Under the pieces are notes generated by a model. It did no database searches and had not been told where the DNA came from. It worked only from the letters and a program-made list of their open reading frames with translations. A stretch of DNA of 64,000 nucleotides from Gentiana macrophylla (Eukaryota; Streptophyta; Magnoliopsida; Gentianales; Gentianaceae): positions 19,445 through 83,444 of the forward strand of contig JAOBSW010000421.1 in NCBI GenBank assembly GCA_026214975.1, given 5' to 3'. A program made the translations under genes and the position numbers. How positions within the stretch are numbered: position 1 is the first letter of the stretch; each line of letters begins with the position of its first letter. This document shows positions 24,587 to 35,625 of this stretch, piece by piece.

Positions 24587-25043
24587 CAGGATGTCGACTT
24601 TTTCAAAGCTATCATTCATCATCACTTTGCTTCACATCAAGTGTCTTAACGGGTGGAGCAACAAGTCATTCACAATGCTACTTAAGTTGTTGATAAAGGC
24701 ATTTTCATTACCAAATTCATTTCCAGCTTCTTATAGAAAGGCTAAGTCTGTTGTTCAAGATTTAGGATTGGATTACCAAAAAATAGACGCGTGCCCGAAT
24801 GATTGTATGTTATTTAGAGGGATCCATGAGAATGCTGAGAACTGTACCACTTGTGGAGCTTCAAGATGGAAACATGGGGATACTGAAAAGAAGAGAAAAG
24901 TTGCTATGAAGACATTAAGGTATTTTCCTTTGATACCAAGGCTTCAACGATTATTCATGTGTTCGAAAACTGCAAAACAAATGACTTGGCATCAGTGGGG
25001 GCGTGTAAATGATGGTTTAATGAGACATCCAGCTGATTCTGAG
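24587..25043 (+). pseudogene. Transposase_21 fragment, unit 3
   Basis: Same as in unit 1 and similarly open: the ORF starts upstream in the solo LTR end and runs through the filler into reversed copia gag, ending at 25131-25133. The 187-codon reading is a chimera of three elements and is not likely to be a gene. Confidence 0.75.
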
Positions 25044-28000
25044 GGTTTAATGAGACATCCAGCTGGTTTAAGGATGATGATTGATGAACTACCTGTTTCT
25101 ACTAGTAAGCAGGATGTATCACCTGAGTTTTGAGTGGTTTGGGCATGTATGAGTTTGGTAGATGCTCGATTGTTCCTCGGGATCCATAATTGTTGGTTCA
25201 TTGATTTAAGTCACCCGATTTGCTTGTTTTCCCTCCGATGAACCAAAGTGCATGATCCCTTTGGCTTCCAATTGTTTTGTGGTTTGCCATGAATGGCCCA
25301 ACAGGTTCTCTGGTGTAGCCCTGCTTCTACTTTTTTTTATCAAAGCCACATTTGCTGACCATTAAGGGTTAAGGCTGAGGTTTCTGTCCCAGATGACCTT
25401 TTATACATCACCCTCTTCCTTGGTTCTTCTCTCATCACTTTAGAAAAAACTTTTCATAGGGAGGGGGTTCATATCCAAGATTCTCCACCTAACCTCATCA
25501 GTTCTTGATTCAAACCTGATTGAAAGGTGTAAACCCTCTCATTCTCTTCCCTCTTCTTGAATTTTACACAATCTCTGGGTCAATCTCATAATTGATTATA
25601 GGATTGATCCAGTTCCTTCCATAGACCTACCACTTCATTGTAGTAGATGGTCTCGATTACAAAGCCTTTACCATCGAATTCTCAAATCACAATGTCATAT
25701 ATTTGGGATCATCTTCTTCTAGCTTGATGGCTTCCCTAGTGAGATAGCCTAGCCTTTCCTTTCCATCAATGGCCAACTTGATGGTCTGAGATCATTTCTA
25801 GTTGTCCCAGCCATTGAGTTTCTGGCCAAGTGAGCAGACCTGATGAAGTGCCAGAATCGCCTTCTCCTCCAAGGGTTCGATCTGTCCGGATCACAGTGGA
25901 TTCAGGGGTAGAACTTGCTGAGGAATCAGAGGGTGTATTCTTTAAATCCGCAGTCATTGCTGCTCGATAATTCATGGTTGATTTGCTCTGATACAATGTA
26001 GAAAACAATAAAAGGGAGAACTTTAATTGTTATGATGATTGAATGAATTCCAACTGAGGTACTGATTCTCCTTAAATAATAAAACACAGCAGCCCTAATA
26101 AATCAATCTCCTAAAAGTTAGGAGCCGACTTACTGCACCCTAATTACAATGATAAAACCCTAAAACATCATAAATACCTCTCTACTCTTAATAACATAGT
26201 AAAACATAATTTTTAAACATAAAACATTCGTAATCTTCAACATCCACTTAGTTGTTACATTTGAAAATGCTTTGTAATAGCGTTTTCAGGCGTATCTCTG
26301 TGTAATTAGATATGCATGTGGTGGCTCATAATACATATTGCTATGTATATTTGTGCTATGTTGTGTTGACAAAGAGAAGTTCGGTTTTTGATACATGATT
26401 TTCTATCTTGTATAGACTGTAAAAATTGACGCAGGCCCTAAATAAGCTTGATAATAAATTCTGACGAAAGGATTGGTCCTTTATTTTATTTATTTATTTA
26501 ACAAAAATTAAATGAAAAGAAGGCGGTTGTTGGGGAGAAATGGTGCAGTTTATCAACATATTGTTATTTTTATCTTCATTGTCTCTCAGGAGTTAGCAAT
26601 TTATGGTTTAAAAGCATCCACTACAAAAACTTGCTATTTAGCGGCGGATTTTAGCGGTGGATTTTACATTCCACCGCTAGTGATATGGTTTAGTGGTGGA
26701 TTTTATACATCCGCCGATAAAACAAGTAGGGAGTTCCTTGTGCCATTCATCTAACGGTGGATTAGAAAAATCTACCGGCAAATAAGTATAAGCTTCCATT
26801 TAATTAGTATTAATATGGCGGTGGATTAAAATCCGAATAAAACTTTTTTCCTTGGTCGGGCGGATTATATCATCCACCACCGTTAAAACTCTAAAGAAAA
26901 GTCATTGTGAAATTCTTTTCCTTCAGATGTGTCTTTCGCTCCTCAAAACAATAAAATGTTGTCTTTTATTTTATTTATTTTATTCACCCTTACTTTTCAT
27001 TTCATAGTAAAACGTAAAAGAAGAAATTTCTCGAATCAAAACCTAGATATCGCCGGTCTCTCCTTCGACATCGCCGTTGTCTCGCATCACCATTATCTCC
27101 TTCGATATCGCCGTTCTTCACCTTCGTGCACGGTTGCTCAGGCTGCTCGACGCTATAACCGGTAATTTTTCTGTTCTCTTTCTCTCTATTCTCTTCTCGC
27201 TCCGTTTCTCTTCTCTTCTCCGTACTCGATTTCTAGGGTTGAGATGGTCGGGGGTGACAAATGTTTAAGGTGATTCAGTTGAAATGCTGAAACGCTGATT
27301 CAATTTAAATGTGAAAGCCTCTTCAATAATAGCTGAAAGGCTTTTTGGTTTCACCTCTGTTTTTGCATCTCATTCTAATTCATTTTCCTCTGCTTTTCTG
27401 AATTCCTGGAACCACAGAATTGTAAGAGATTCCTTTGTCAAGAAATACTTGAATTTGAGGTGCATTGATTCCTTTTCTATTTTTTCTTTCTTTGTGGAGT
27501 AGTTTATTTATTGAACTTTAATTTCCTGCTGTGTGAACCAACAACGTGGCCATTGTTTTCACTTTTGCTGCTTTTGAAACCTGGTCTCCTTCATTTCTCA
27601 CTTTCCTTAAATGTTTTGAAATTATAATCGGATTGTTAATAGTTGAATGCTTGATAGTGCTGTATCTACTTTTTGAGGTGTTCAGCCTCATTTTATATGC
27701 TTGTTGTGCATGTTTCAGTTGTTTAATGAATGATGTCCTCATTTTAGTATAGGTTGTAGTCTCAGTTCTGCTCCAATCTTAAATGCTAAGTTACGAACTT
27801 GCTCCTATGTGTTTTAGCTTTTCTTCTTAAGAGTTTGTTATGTATTAGTTTGTTAAACCTTGTTCTTGTTTTAAAGTATGACATGTCATCGATCTTAGTT
27901 TCAGCTCTGTTTGGTAAAGAAACTTTTGGTTGCCTGAAATCCTTGCACATCCTTCTACTTTGGGAATGAATTTTGTTGGATTAACCGTTTGTTTCATTTA

Positions 28001-28056
28001 TTATATTATTAATTTATGCTTTTACTTGATTGACAAAGATTTTAGGTATTTTTATC

Positions 28057-28495
28057 ATGGAGAAGAGTTGGATGGAGTTGAGGGATAGGTCATGCCATGA
28101 TTATAGAGTAGGTGTAAAGAATTTCATTGATTTTGCTTGGGAGAAAGTAAGTAAGGATGGGAAAATGATTTGTCCATGTCGTAAGTGTAACAATGCCTGT
28201 CGAGATACTAAATCAGAAATTGAGTTCCATTTAGTAAGGTATGGTATCGTGAGAAATTACACTACTTGGTATAATCATGGTGAAAGGCTTACAAGCAAAC
28301 ACAATGAAGTAGATGAGGAAAATGAAGAACTTGTTGACCATGAAATTAATGAACTGCTGGAAGATGCGTTTGGAATGTCTACTATTTCAGATGGTATGTA
28401 TGACGACTTAGATGAGCAAAATGAAGAACAAGAACCCACGGGTGAAGCACTTAAATTTTACAAATTGCTAGAAGATTCAAAGCAAAGTTTGTATC
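28057..28495 (+). pseudogene. CACTA transposase N-terminus, unit 4
   Basis: Open reading of the transposase-associated domain and its acidic tail. One Arg codon of the other copies is Cys here (NNACRD for NNARRD). After the GTATC target copy the frame reads into the solo LTR to 28659. Before the LTR insertion this exon was continuous with the Transposase_21 part at 30099. Confidence 0.8.
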
Positions 28496-30093
28496 ATTCG
28501 GTAAAAACTAGTTTTACAATTTATAAACCGAAACACCCCAAGTATAAGGATCGTAGTATAGGGTGTTTACGGATCGCCCTAAGGAGTGGAATGTTTATCG
28601 GATTCAAATATAAATCTATATCAATTATGTCACAATTATTAACTAAACTACTAAACTAAGGTGAAACTAACTAAAACCTAAACCTAAGAATTAAAACTAG
28701 AACAAGAAATAAAAACAAGTGAAAAATAAGAAAACAGTAGAAAAAGCAGACGGCGTTCACTAAAGTGAACGAAAGGCCCAAAACTAAACCTAATGGACGA
28801 AGGCGTCGCTATTGCGGACGAGCGCCGATTATGAATCAAAGCAGAAAATTGCGTAAAAACAAAGCAGAAACTAGGGTTTATAAAACTAAAACTTAAACTA
28901 AACTTAATCTAAACGATTTTGATTAAAACAATTAAAGGAAAACACAAAGAAGGCGACTAGATTCCACCTATCAACCAACAATCCCAACTAGATGGTGATT
29001 AAAAAGACATAGTTTTTAGTAGTGATTTATTCACTAATTCAATTAAATATCTTCAATCAAATTCCTAAGGTTTCGTTTATCTTTTCAAACAAACTAAACA
29101 TGCAATCAACACTAAATCACGAGATTGTTTCCAAGCTCTTACTCAACTAATCATGCCTAATCTCTTATAACATGATTAGATGCATTACTTTGAATAAAAG
29201 AGAACTTAAATAAACATACTTTCATAAATTTATTCAAGCATAAAGTAAACATAGATCGTTTCATCAAATCTTAATTCAATAAAACTTAAACAATACAAAA
29301 GCAGATCCAAAGTAATGAAAAACTATGAAATAAACTCACTAAACATAAGCATCGAACTCTAGTTGGTTTGTGTTGTTGATAGGCTTCCTCCGTCGACTCA
29401 CTGCAGAAGCTTTTAGCCAACAATCATGTTGAAGATGATTGTTGGGTTGGAGAAGTTCATCTCTGTGTAAAAGGCTTGTGGCGCGCAGCTTTTTGGTGTA
29501 AAATTGCGATCTCAATTATGTGGTATCAATTAGGGTTAAGAGGCTCTTTGCTATATATAGAGTTTTGAGTCGGCTAGGGTTAAGTCGGCCTTGAACGCCT
29601 GCCTGGTCTTGTGGACGCCCGTCCGGTGGATCTTGACTTTGCTCTAGACGTCCGTCCATGCTGCGTCCAAACTCTCAGTATGTGATTTTCTCTCCGGACG
29701 CTCGCCCATGAAATCAAACGCCCGCCCGAGTGGACGGGATGCGAGACGCCGGTTGATCGCTTTGAGGTCGGATTTCATCATCTTTATCCAATTTCTTTGA
29801 GCCAATTCCAACTCTATCTTGAATAATTCGACTTGAGCTTCATTTATCCACTTATAGCACTCGAAAATCAACACCTACATGATAAATAAACAATGCAAAA
29901 ACGTAATAAAATCCAAATAATAATAATTCCATTAAATCAACACTTAAAATCATCAATTTTGCATACAACCCTCTTAAAATCATCTTTATTAAATAATTAC
30001 ACTTAAACCCTTAATTCTCATGTAAATTATGCAAATGTGGGAAAAATAATAATGAAATAAACCTTTAATAATCATATAAATATGGCCTTAACA
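28496..30093 (-). mobile_element. Solo gypsy-type LTR, unit 4
   Basis: Same LTR as in the other units. The left end has lost the TG (ATTCGGTAAAA after GTATC at 28491-28495). The right end TTAACA is followed by GTATC at 30094-30098. Confidence 0.88.
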
Positions 30094-30098
30094 GTATC

Positions 30099-30737
30099 CA
30101 GGATGTCAGACTTTTTCAAAGCTATCATTCATCATCACTTTGCTTCACATCAAGTGTCTTAACGGGTGGAGCAACAAGTCATTCACAATGCTACTTAAGT
30201 TGTTGATAAAGGCATTTTCATTACCAAATTCATTTCCAGCTTCTTATAGAAAGGCTAAGTCTCGTTGTTCAAGATTTAGGATTGGATTACCAAAAATAGA
30301 CGCAGCGTGCCCGAATGATTGTATGTTATTTAGAGGATCCATGAGAATGTTTGAGAAGCTGTACCACTTGTGGAGCTTCAAGATGGAAACATGGGGATAC
30401 TGAAAAGAAGAGAAAAGTTTCTATGAAGACATTAAGGTATTTTCCTTTGATACCAAGGCTTCAACGATTATTCATGTGTTCGAAAACTGCAAAACAAATG
30501 ACTTGGCATCAGTGGGGGCGTGTAAATGATGGTTTAATGAGACATCCAGCTGATTCTGAGGCATGGAAAGAACTTGATAGGTGCCATCCACAATTTGCTT
30601 TTGATCATAGAAACGTTCGTCTTGGTTTAGCTACTGATGGGTTCAATCCATTTGGGATTTTGAGTAGCACATATAGTATATGGCCGGTTATGCTTGTTGT
30701 GTATAATCTACCTCCATGGATATATATTTTACTTTGA
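30099..30737 (+). pseudogene. Transposase_21 (TNP2) region, last copy
   Basis: The longest Transposase_21 stretch on this strand: the CxxC (CTTCG) region, LRYFPLIPRLQRLFM, then AWKELDRCHPQFAFD and a segment with LGLATDGFNPFG ending in YNLPPW. It then stops at 30735-30737. Small frameshifts lie near 30265 and 30350. In the family the domain continues well beyond YNLPPW. Here that central part is missing and the next recognisable sequence, 60 bases on, is DUF4218. The inverted copy has the same gap, so the deletion is older than the rearrangement. Confidence 0.8.
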
Positions 30738-30791
30738 ATATAATACATTATGTGGTAAATTTACTTATTCAGTTGGAATTTATTTAGGAAT

Positions 30792-31250
30792 TTGCGTGAC
30801 CTGAAATCATATGTGCGAAATAGCAGTCGCCCTGAAGGTTCGATATGTGAGGGCTATCTTGTTGAAGAATGCTTGACCTTTTGTTCAAGATATTTGCATG
30901 ATGTTGAAACGCGGTTCAATCGAGCAGGAAGGAATGAAGATAATGGGAACATGGCAGTTCAGCCTAAGTTGTCTATTTTTCAATCAACTGTACGTTCTTT
31001 AGGTAAACCGAAAATTCGTCGCGTGAGTTCGGATGAGTATAAGCAGGCACGGTTGTATATATTACAAAATTGTGTGGAGGTCATTCCATATCTTCAGTAA
31101 GTTCTTTCTTATGTCAATGTTTTTTTTGCTATCTTGTATATCCTTTTTGTCTAATAGAAGTTGAATTACACATATTGCAGGGAACATAGGCAACTTGTTG
31201 CTAACGAGGGAGTGCACAAAAAGGAATTCTTCCATTGGTTCGACAAGAAG
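30792..31250 (+). pseudogene. CACTA transposase DUF4218 region
   Basis: Reads LKSYVRNSSRPEGSICEGYL then EECLTFCSRYLH, the hallmark of the DUF4218 part that follows Transposase_21 in plant CACTA proteins. A later exon begins after TTGCAG at 31181 and reads REHRQLVANEG. It ends in a GT at about 31251. The intron between (about 31100-31181) is still recognisable in both this and the inverted copy. Confidence 0.75.
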
Positions 31251-31321
31251 GTTTGACAAATACCTAAATTTTCTTACAACTTTTTGTGTATATATAGACT
31301 GAAATTTTACTCTTCAAGATT

Positions 31322-31918
31322 TCAGACATGCATAAAGCAAACCCAGAGGGTGTTTCCGATGAATTATTGGCATTAGCTCATGGACCAGATCGACATGTTA
31401 AGTGTTTTAGTGGTGCTATTATCAATGGTTTTAGATTTCATACCAGGGACCGTGAGGCACAAAGAAAGACTCAAAATAGCGGCATCAAAGTAGCCGGTGA
31501 AATAATAAACGATGGTACTTCAAGCACAAGAAGTGGCATAGTTGATTTTTATGGTGTCTTGACTAGAATTATGCAATTGCAATATGCAGGGAGGTATCCA
31601 ATTTTTCTCTTTAAGTGTGATTGGTGGGATGTGTTCAATGAAGGTGTAGGGTATGTCAAGGATAATTATGGCTATATATCTCTGAACTTTGCAAAAATGT
31701 TAAAAACCGATGAACCATTTGTGCTTGCAACTCAGGCTACCCAAGTGTTTTATGTAAAGGATAACTTAAGGATTGGATGGAATATTGTAGTCGATTCACC
31801 ACCACGTGACTATTATAACATGCCAAGTGGAAACGTGTAGGAATGAGTTACTTTTGGATGATGAGGAGCCTATGAAGGAGGATTGTTTTGTTGACTTTGA
31901 AAGAGAAAACTCTGTTTG
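31322..31918 (+). pseudogene. CACTA transposase DUF4216 region
   Basis: The DUF4216 domain: VKCFSGAIINGFRFHTRDRE, then GVLTRIMQLQYAGRYPIFLF, KCDWWDVFNEGVGY and a conserved VFYVKDN stretch. It is followed by an acidic tail (LLLDDEEPMKEDCFVDFE). The ORF 31328-31840 breaks near 31825, where GTGGAAACGTG replaces the frame seen in the inverted copy. The C-terminus of the transposase lies here. The domain order Tnp-assoc, Transposase_21, DUF4218, DUF4216 is the usual one, minus the middle of Transposase_21. Confidence 0.8.
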
Positions 31919-32109
31919 AAATCCGAAAACATTACGATCAAGTTCAGGACCTTAAGGGTAAGATTATGTACTTCTCTGCTAGAATGTGTGTGGTCTTTAA
32001 TGGTAAGCTGATATTTACTTCCCCTGCAACTTGATCATGCATAATATCATAAAGTGTAGCTAGAAGTAGTATATATTTCTATTAATTGTATGCACTTGAA
32101 CTTTTTCAG

Positions 32110-32405
32110 AGAATATATTTTTTCTTTCGGTACTATAATTTTTGGATGCAAATGTGAGTCTTGTCATGGTCAGGCTGAAAGGCTTCTGGACTCTGCCAGA
32201 GAAATGGAAGACTCAATTGCTGTAAACCTGAGGTTCGTAAAGCTTATTTTTGATATTTTTTTGAGTGACTGTTTAATTAACTTGAGTCAGGGGCTACTTA
32301 TTTTTTTCCTATGTAATATCAGTTCCCGGAGGCTTGAAGTGAGTAGAGTGGAGTTGCTTCTTCAAGTTGGGGCTGTTTGTGTTGGAGTTGGTGCTTTGAT
32401 TGCAG
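32110..32405 (+). pseudogene. Captured fragment of an MRS2-11-like magnesium transporter gene
   Basis: Two adjoining exons with an intron. The first ends CHGQAERLLDSAREMEDSIA at 32232. After a GT...AG intron (32233-32322) the second reads SSRRLEVSRVELLLQVGAV and ends at 32405 before another GT. Joined, they match the C-terminal part of plant CorA/MRS2 family proteins of the chloroplast MRS2-11/MGT10 type, up to the first membrane helix (VGVGALIAG). The GMN signature that should come next is absent. Kept introns show capture at the DNA level, not from mRNA. It lies inside the CACTA element, 0.85 kb from the 3' end. Confidence 0.8.
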
Positions 32406-32959
32406 GTTAGTAATTTTCTCCATGGGACCTCAAAACTGTGAAAGTATCTGTTGAATCCCCTCAGTATCTTTTTTCTTTGGGGCTGAGGGGTTATCTTTGT
32501 AGATTATGATATTGTTTAAAATTGACTTTAGATCTTGTTAGCATCATGTTTTAGGTTGTCTTGTTCATGTCTTGTTGGTTTTTGACCTTGTTTGGAGCTT
32601 GTCCAGGGCATGCCCATGTCTAGTCCAGGACTGTACAACAGACTTGTCAAGACAAGTCAAGTCTTGTCCATCCTTGCATATGTTCTTGCTAAATGTGGGG
32701 TAAATTCTTAAGATTTTGTATTTTTCAGGCGTATTTTATAGCAACAGACTGTTCTGCTACAAAAAGTTGTTGAATTCTTGAATTAATGGGCACTTTGTTT
32801 TGTTATGTCATGTATGGCCATGAGAACCCTAAAAATGTGTCTTTGTTATTTTGTTGAATTGTACCTGTTTTTTTATTATATATTATATTTATTATTTATC
32901 AGTTTTGTGAATTAAACTGTAATAATTATTTATTATTTATTATTTATTATTTATTATGT
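32406..32959 (+). other. Captured intron-like and AT-rich stretch in CACTA
   Basis: No coding sequence is seen. It probably continues the captured MRS2-11-like gene as intron. Near 32575-32670 are repeated CTTGTCCAGG / CTTGTCAAG words. At 32920-32957 there is a (TTAT)n microsatellite. Confidence 0.4.
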
Positions 32960-33250
32960 CATTTTGCGGCGGAGTGAAAATCCGCCGCTAAAAACAATTT
33001 TTACCGCTTTATGTCTATTTCTTTCGAAAAATGTTTTCCTGGCGGTTTTTAGACAATTACCGGCGGATAAAACCACCACGCTAAATTCTCTTAGCGGCGG
33101 ATGCGTAAATCCGCCGTGAAAGGGCTTAAAACTTTTAGCGGCGAAGGCAAATACGGCGGCTTTTAGTCCGCCGCGAATAAGTTTTAGTGGCGGATTTTCA
33201 GATTTCGCGGTGAAAATTTTCCGCCGCTAAAGATCATGTTTTTTGTAGTG
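32960..33250 (+). repeat. CACTA 3' subterminal repeats and terminus
   Basis: Dense alternation of GGCGGA(T)TTT and AAATCCGCCG words, ending ATGTTTTTTGTAGTG at 33250. This is the only 3' end for all four forward 5' ends. Confidence 0.85.
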
Positions 33251-33698
33251 GCTCTTTCCAACCACCATCAAGATATTCAAATAGCGCCGAATCGGCAACA
33301 AAAACCGCTTCTCGTTTTCTTCCCCGCCTCTAAAGAAACTTCTTGCGCATCGGGAATCCACTCCCGTTGTTATAACTCCCAAATTGAAATGATGACCGCC
33401 GCTTTTAAATCCAAAAGCGAGAGGTTAAATCCAGATCCAGCTACACCGGTGAATGCATTTTGGCTCTTTGGAGAGTAGTTGAAAGGAGCCGAGGCGGCGC
33501 CTCCTCTTTTTTCTTTATTCTCATTCTCAGTCACCAAAGAAGTAGAGTATTTTTCTAGGCTCCTTTTTCAAAATTTTCAGTCCAAGATCTTTTCAGCTCG
33601 TCCTCACCTTACAACTAACTTCTGCATCCTTATCATCAATCGTGCAAAGTTGGAATGGCTTCTCGTGATCATCAGGTCAGCACAAAATGAACCACCAA
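33251..33698 (-). pseudogene. Displaced upstream part of the Nup50/RanBP1-domain gene
   Basis: Read on the minus strand, the last 70 bases before the CACTA end give AVFVADSALFEYLDGGWKE, the start of a RanBP1-like domain of plant Nup50 nucleoporins. Further upstream APFNYSPKSQNAFTGVAGSG fits the low-complexity region before it. Small indels break the frame between these pieces. The split falls inside the Lys-Glu-Arg stretch, and the plus-strand exon at 37769 continues it in frame ([11 protein letters not shown]). It is now in inverse orientation to that exon, separated by the inverted CACTA copy. The left part (beyond about 33500) is not recognised. Confidence 0.75.
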
Positions 33699-33769
33699 AG
33701 TAGCCCCTAACTCAAGTTAATTAAACAGTCACTCAAAAAAATATCAAAAATAAGCTTCACGAACCTCAG

Positions 33770-33893
33770 GTTTACAGCAATTGAGTCTTCCATTTCTCTG
33801 GCAGAGTCCAGAAGCCTTTCAGCCTGACCATGACAAGACTCACATTTGCATCCAAAAATTATAGTACCGAAAGAAAAAATATATTCTCTGAAA
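33770..33893 (-). pseudogene. MRS2-11-like exon in the inverted CACTA
   Basis: Second copy of the captured exon ending CHGQAERLLDSAREMEDSIA (minus strand), identical to the forward one. The truncation at 33699 removes the second exon. Confidence 0.78.
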
Positions 33894-34080
33894 AAGTTCA
33901 AGTGCATACAATTAATAGAAATATATACTACTTCTAGCTACACTTTATGATATTATGCATGATCAAGTTGCAGGGGAAGTAAATATCAGCTTACCATTAA
34001 AGACTACACACATTCTAGCAGAGAAGTACATAATCTTACCCTTAAGGTCCTGAACTTGATCGTAATGTTTTCGGATTTCA

Positions 34081-34680
34081 AACAGAGTTTTCTCTTTCAA
34101 AGTCAACAAAACAATCCTCCTTCATAGGCTCCTCATCATCCAAAAGTAACTCATTCCTACACGTTTCCACTGGCATGTTATAATAGTCACGTGGTGGTGA
34201 ATCGACTACAATATTCCATCCAATCCTTAAGTTATCCTTTACATAAAACACTTGGGTAGCCTGAGTTGCAAGCACAAATGGTTCATCGGTTTTTAACATT
34301 TTTGCAAAGTTCAGAGATATATAGCCATAATTATCCTTGACATACCCTACACCTTCATTGAACACATCCCACCAATCACACTTAAAGAGAAAAATTGATA
34401 CCTCCTCGCATATTGCAATTGCATAATTCTAGTCAAGACACCATAAAATCAACTATGCACTTCTTGTGCTTGAAGTACCATCGTTTATTATTTCACCGGC
34501 TACTTTGATGCCGCTATTTTGAGTCTTTCTTTGTGCCTCACGGTCCCCTGGTATGAAATCTAAAACCATTGATAATAGCACCACTAAAACACTTAACATG
34601 TCGATCCGGTCCATGAGCTAATGCCAATAATTCATCGGAAACACCCTGCTGGGTTTGCTTTATGCATGTCCAAATCTTGA
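34081..34680 (-). pseudogene. DUF4216 region, inverted copy
   Basis: The minus strand gives the same DUF4216 domain. Here the frame continues through YYNMPVETCRNELLLDDEE, which the forward copy has lost. Other small indels (near 34400 and 34550) break the N-terminal half, so neither copy is whole, but together they define the family sequence. Confidence 0.78.
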
Positions 34681-34744
34681 AGAGTAAAATTTCAGTCTAT
34701 ATATACACAAAAAGTTGTAAGAAAATTTAGGTATTTGTCAAACC

Positions 34745-35215
34745 TTCTTGTCGAACCAATGGAAGAATTCCTTTTTGTGCACTCCCTCGTTAGCAACAAG
34801 TTGCCTATGTTCCCTGCAATATGTGTAATTCAACTTCTATTAGACAAAAAGGATATACAAGATAGCAAAAAAAACATTGACATAAGAAAGAACTTACTGA
34901 AGATATGGAATGACCTCCACACAATTTTGTAATATATACAACCGTGCCTGCTTATACTCATCCGAACTCACGCGACGAATTTTCGGTTTACCTAAAGAAC
35001 GATGATTGATTGAAAAATAGACAACTTAAATTTGAATCGCCATGTTCCCATTATCTTCATTCCTTCCGCGCCGATTGAACGCTGTTTCAACATCATGCAA
35101 ATATCTTGAACAAAAGGTCAAGCATTCTTCAACAAGATAGCCCTCACATATCGAACCTTCAGGGCGACTTCTATTTCGCACATATGATTTCAGGTCACGC
35201 AAATTCCTAAATAAA
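34745..35215 (-). pseudogene. DUF4218 region, inverted copy
   Basis: Minus-strand counterpart of 30792-31250, with the KSYVRN(R)SRPEGSICEGYL stretch near 35140-35190 and the intron at about 34815-34900. It follows the same internal deletion of the transposase. Confidence 0.7.
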
Positions 35216-35279
35216 TTCCAACTGAATAAGTAAATTTACCACATAATGTATTATATTCAAAGTAAAATATATATCCATG

Positions 35280-35625
35280 GAGGTAGATTATACACAACAA
35301 GCATAACTGCCATATACTATATGTGCTACTCAAAATCCCAAATGGATTGAACCCATCAAGAGCTAAACCAAGACGAACGCTTTCTATGATCAAAAGCAAA
35401 TTGTGGATGGCACCTATCAAGTTCTTTCCATGCCTCAGAATCAGCTGGATGTCTCATTAAACCATCATTTACACGCCCCCACTGATGCCAAGTCATTTGT
35501 TTTGCAGTTTTCGAACACATGAATAATCGTTGAAGCCTTGGTATCAAAGGAAAATACCTTAATGTCTTCATAGCAACTTTTCTCTTCTTTTCAAAGATCC
35601 CCATGTTTCCATCTTGAAGCTCCAC
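35280..35625 (-). pseudogene. Transposase_21 region, inverted copy, downstream part
   Basis: Minus strand LRYFPLIPRLQRLFM, MTWHQWGRVNDGLMRHPADSE, AWKELDRCHPQFAFDH, then a frame break near 35380 and LALDGFNPFGILSSTYSIW. It ends at the same internal deletion point as the forward copy. Confidence 0.78.

Larger units (their letters stand above)
16690..25069 (+). repeat. Tandem unit 3 (with nested CACTA)
   Basis: Third unit, 8380 bp long because a 2847-bp CACTA element plus a 3-bp target duplication sits ten bases inside its left edge. Without it the unit is about 5530 bp. The copia LTR is at 20468-20713, the CACTA 5' end at 21092, the solo LTR at 22978-24581. Confidence 0.9.
25070..30560 (+). 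repeat. Tandem unit 4 (joins the rest of the CACTA element)
   Basis: Last unit of the array. Its right end has no filler: after GATTCTGAG at 30560 the Transposase_21 sequence continues normally with AWKELDRCHPQFAFDHRN. This shows what the ancestral arrangement was before tandem duplication. The copia LTR is at 25997-26242, where the primer-binding site GTATCAGAGC is intact. The CACTA 5' end is at 26619, the solo LTR at 28496-30093. Confidence 0.9.
7231..33250 (+). mobile_element. Composite CACTA (En/Spm) transposon with four 5' ends and one 3' end
   Basis: The left terminus is CACTACAAAAAACTTGC at 7231 and the right terminus is its near inverse ending TTTTTTGTAGTG at 33250. Subterminal regions (7250-7500 and 32960-33245) are packed with both orientations of GCGGCGGATTTT-type words, as expected for CACTA transposase binding sites. 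Inside are TNP2-type transposase pieces. Because the 5' part is tandemly repeated, CACTA 5' ends also lie at 12761, 21092 and 26619, giving possible element lengths of about 26.0, 20.5, 12.2 and 6.6 kb that share one 3' end. The transposase is internally deleted, so the element is non-autonomous. Confidence 0.85.

Noticed and set aside
33640..33680. Plus-strand ATGGCTTCTCGTGATCATCAG as a gene start
   Set aside because: The frame closes after a few codons, and the region belongs to the minus-strand Nup50 flank.
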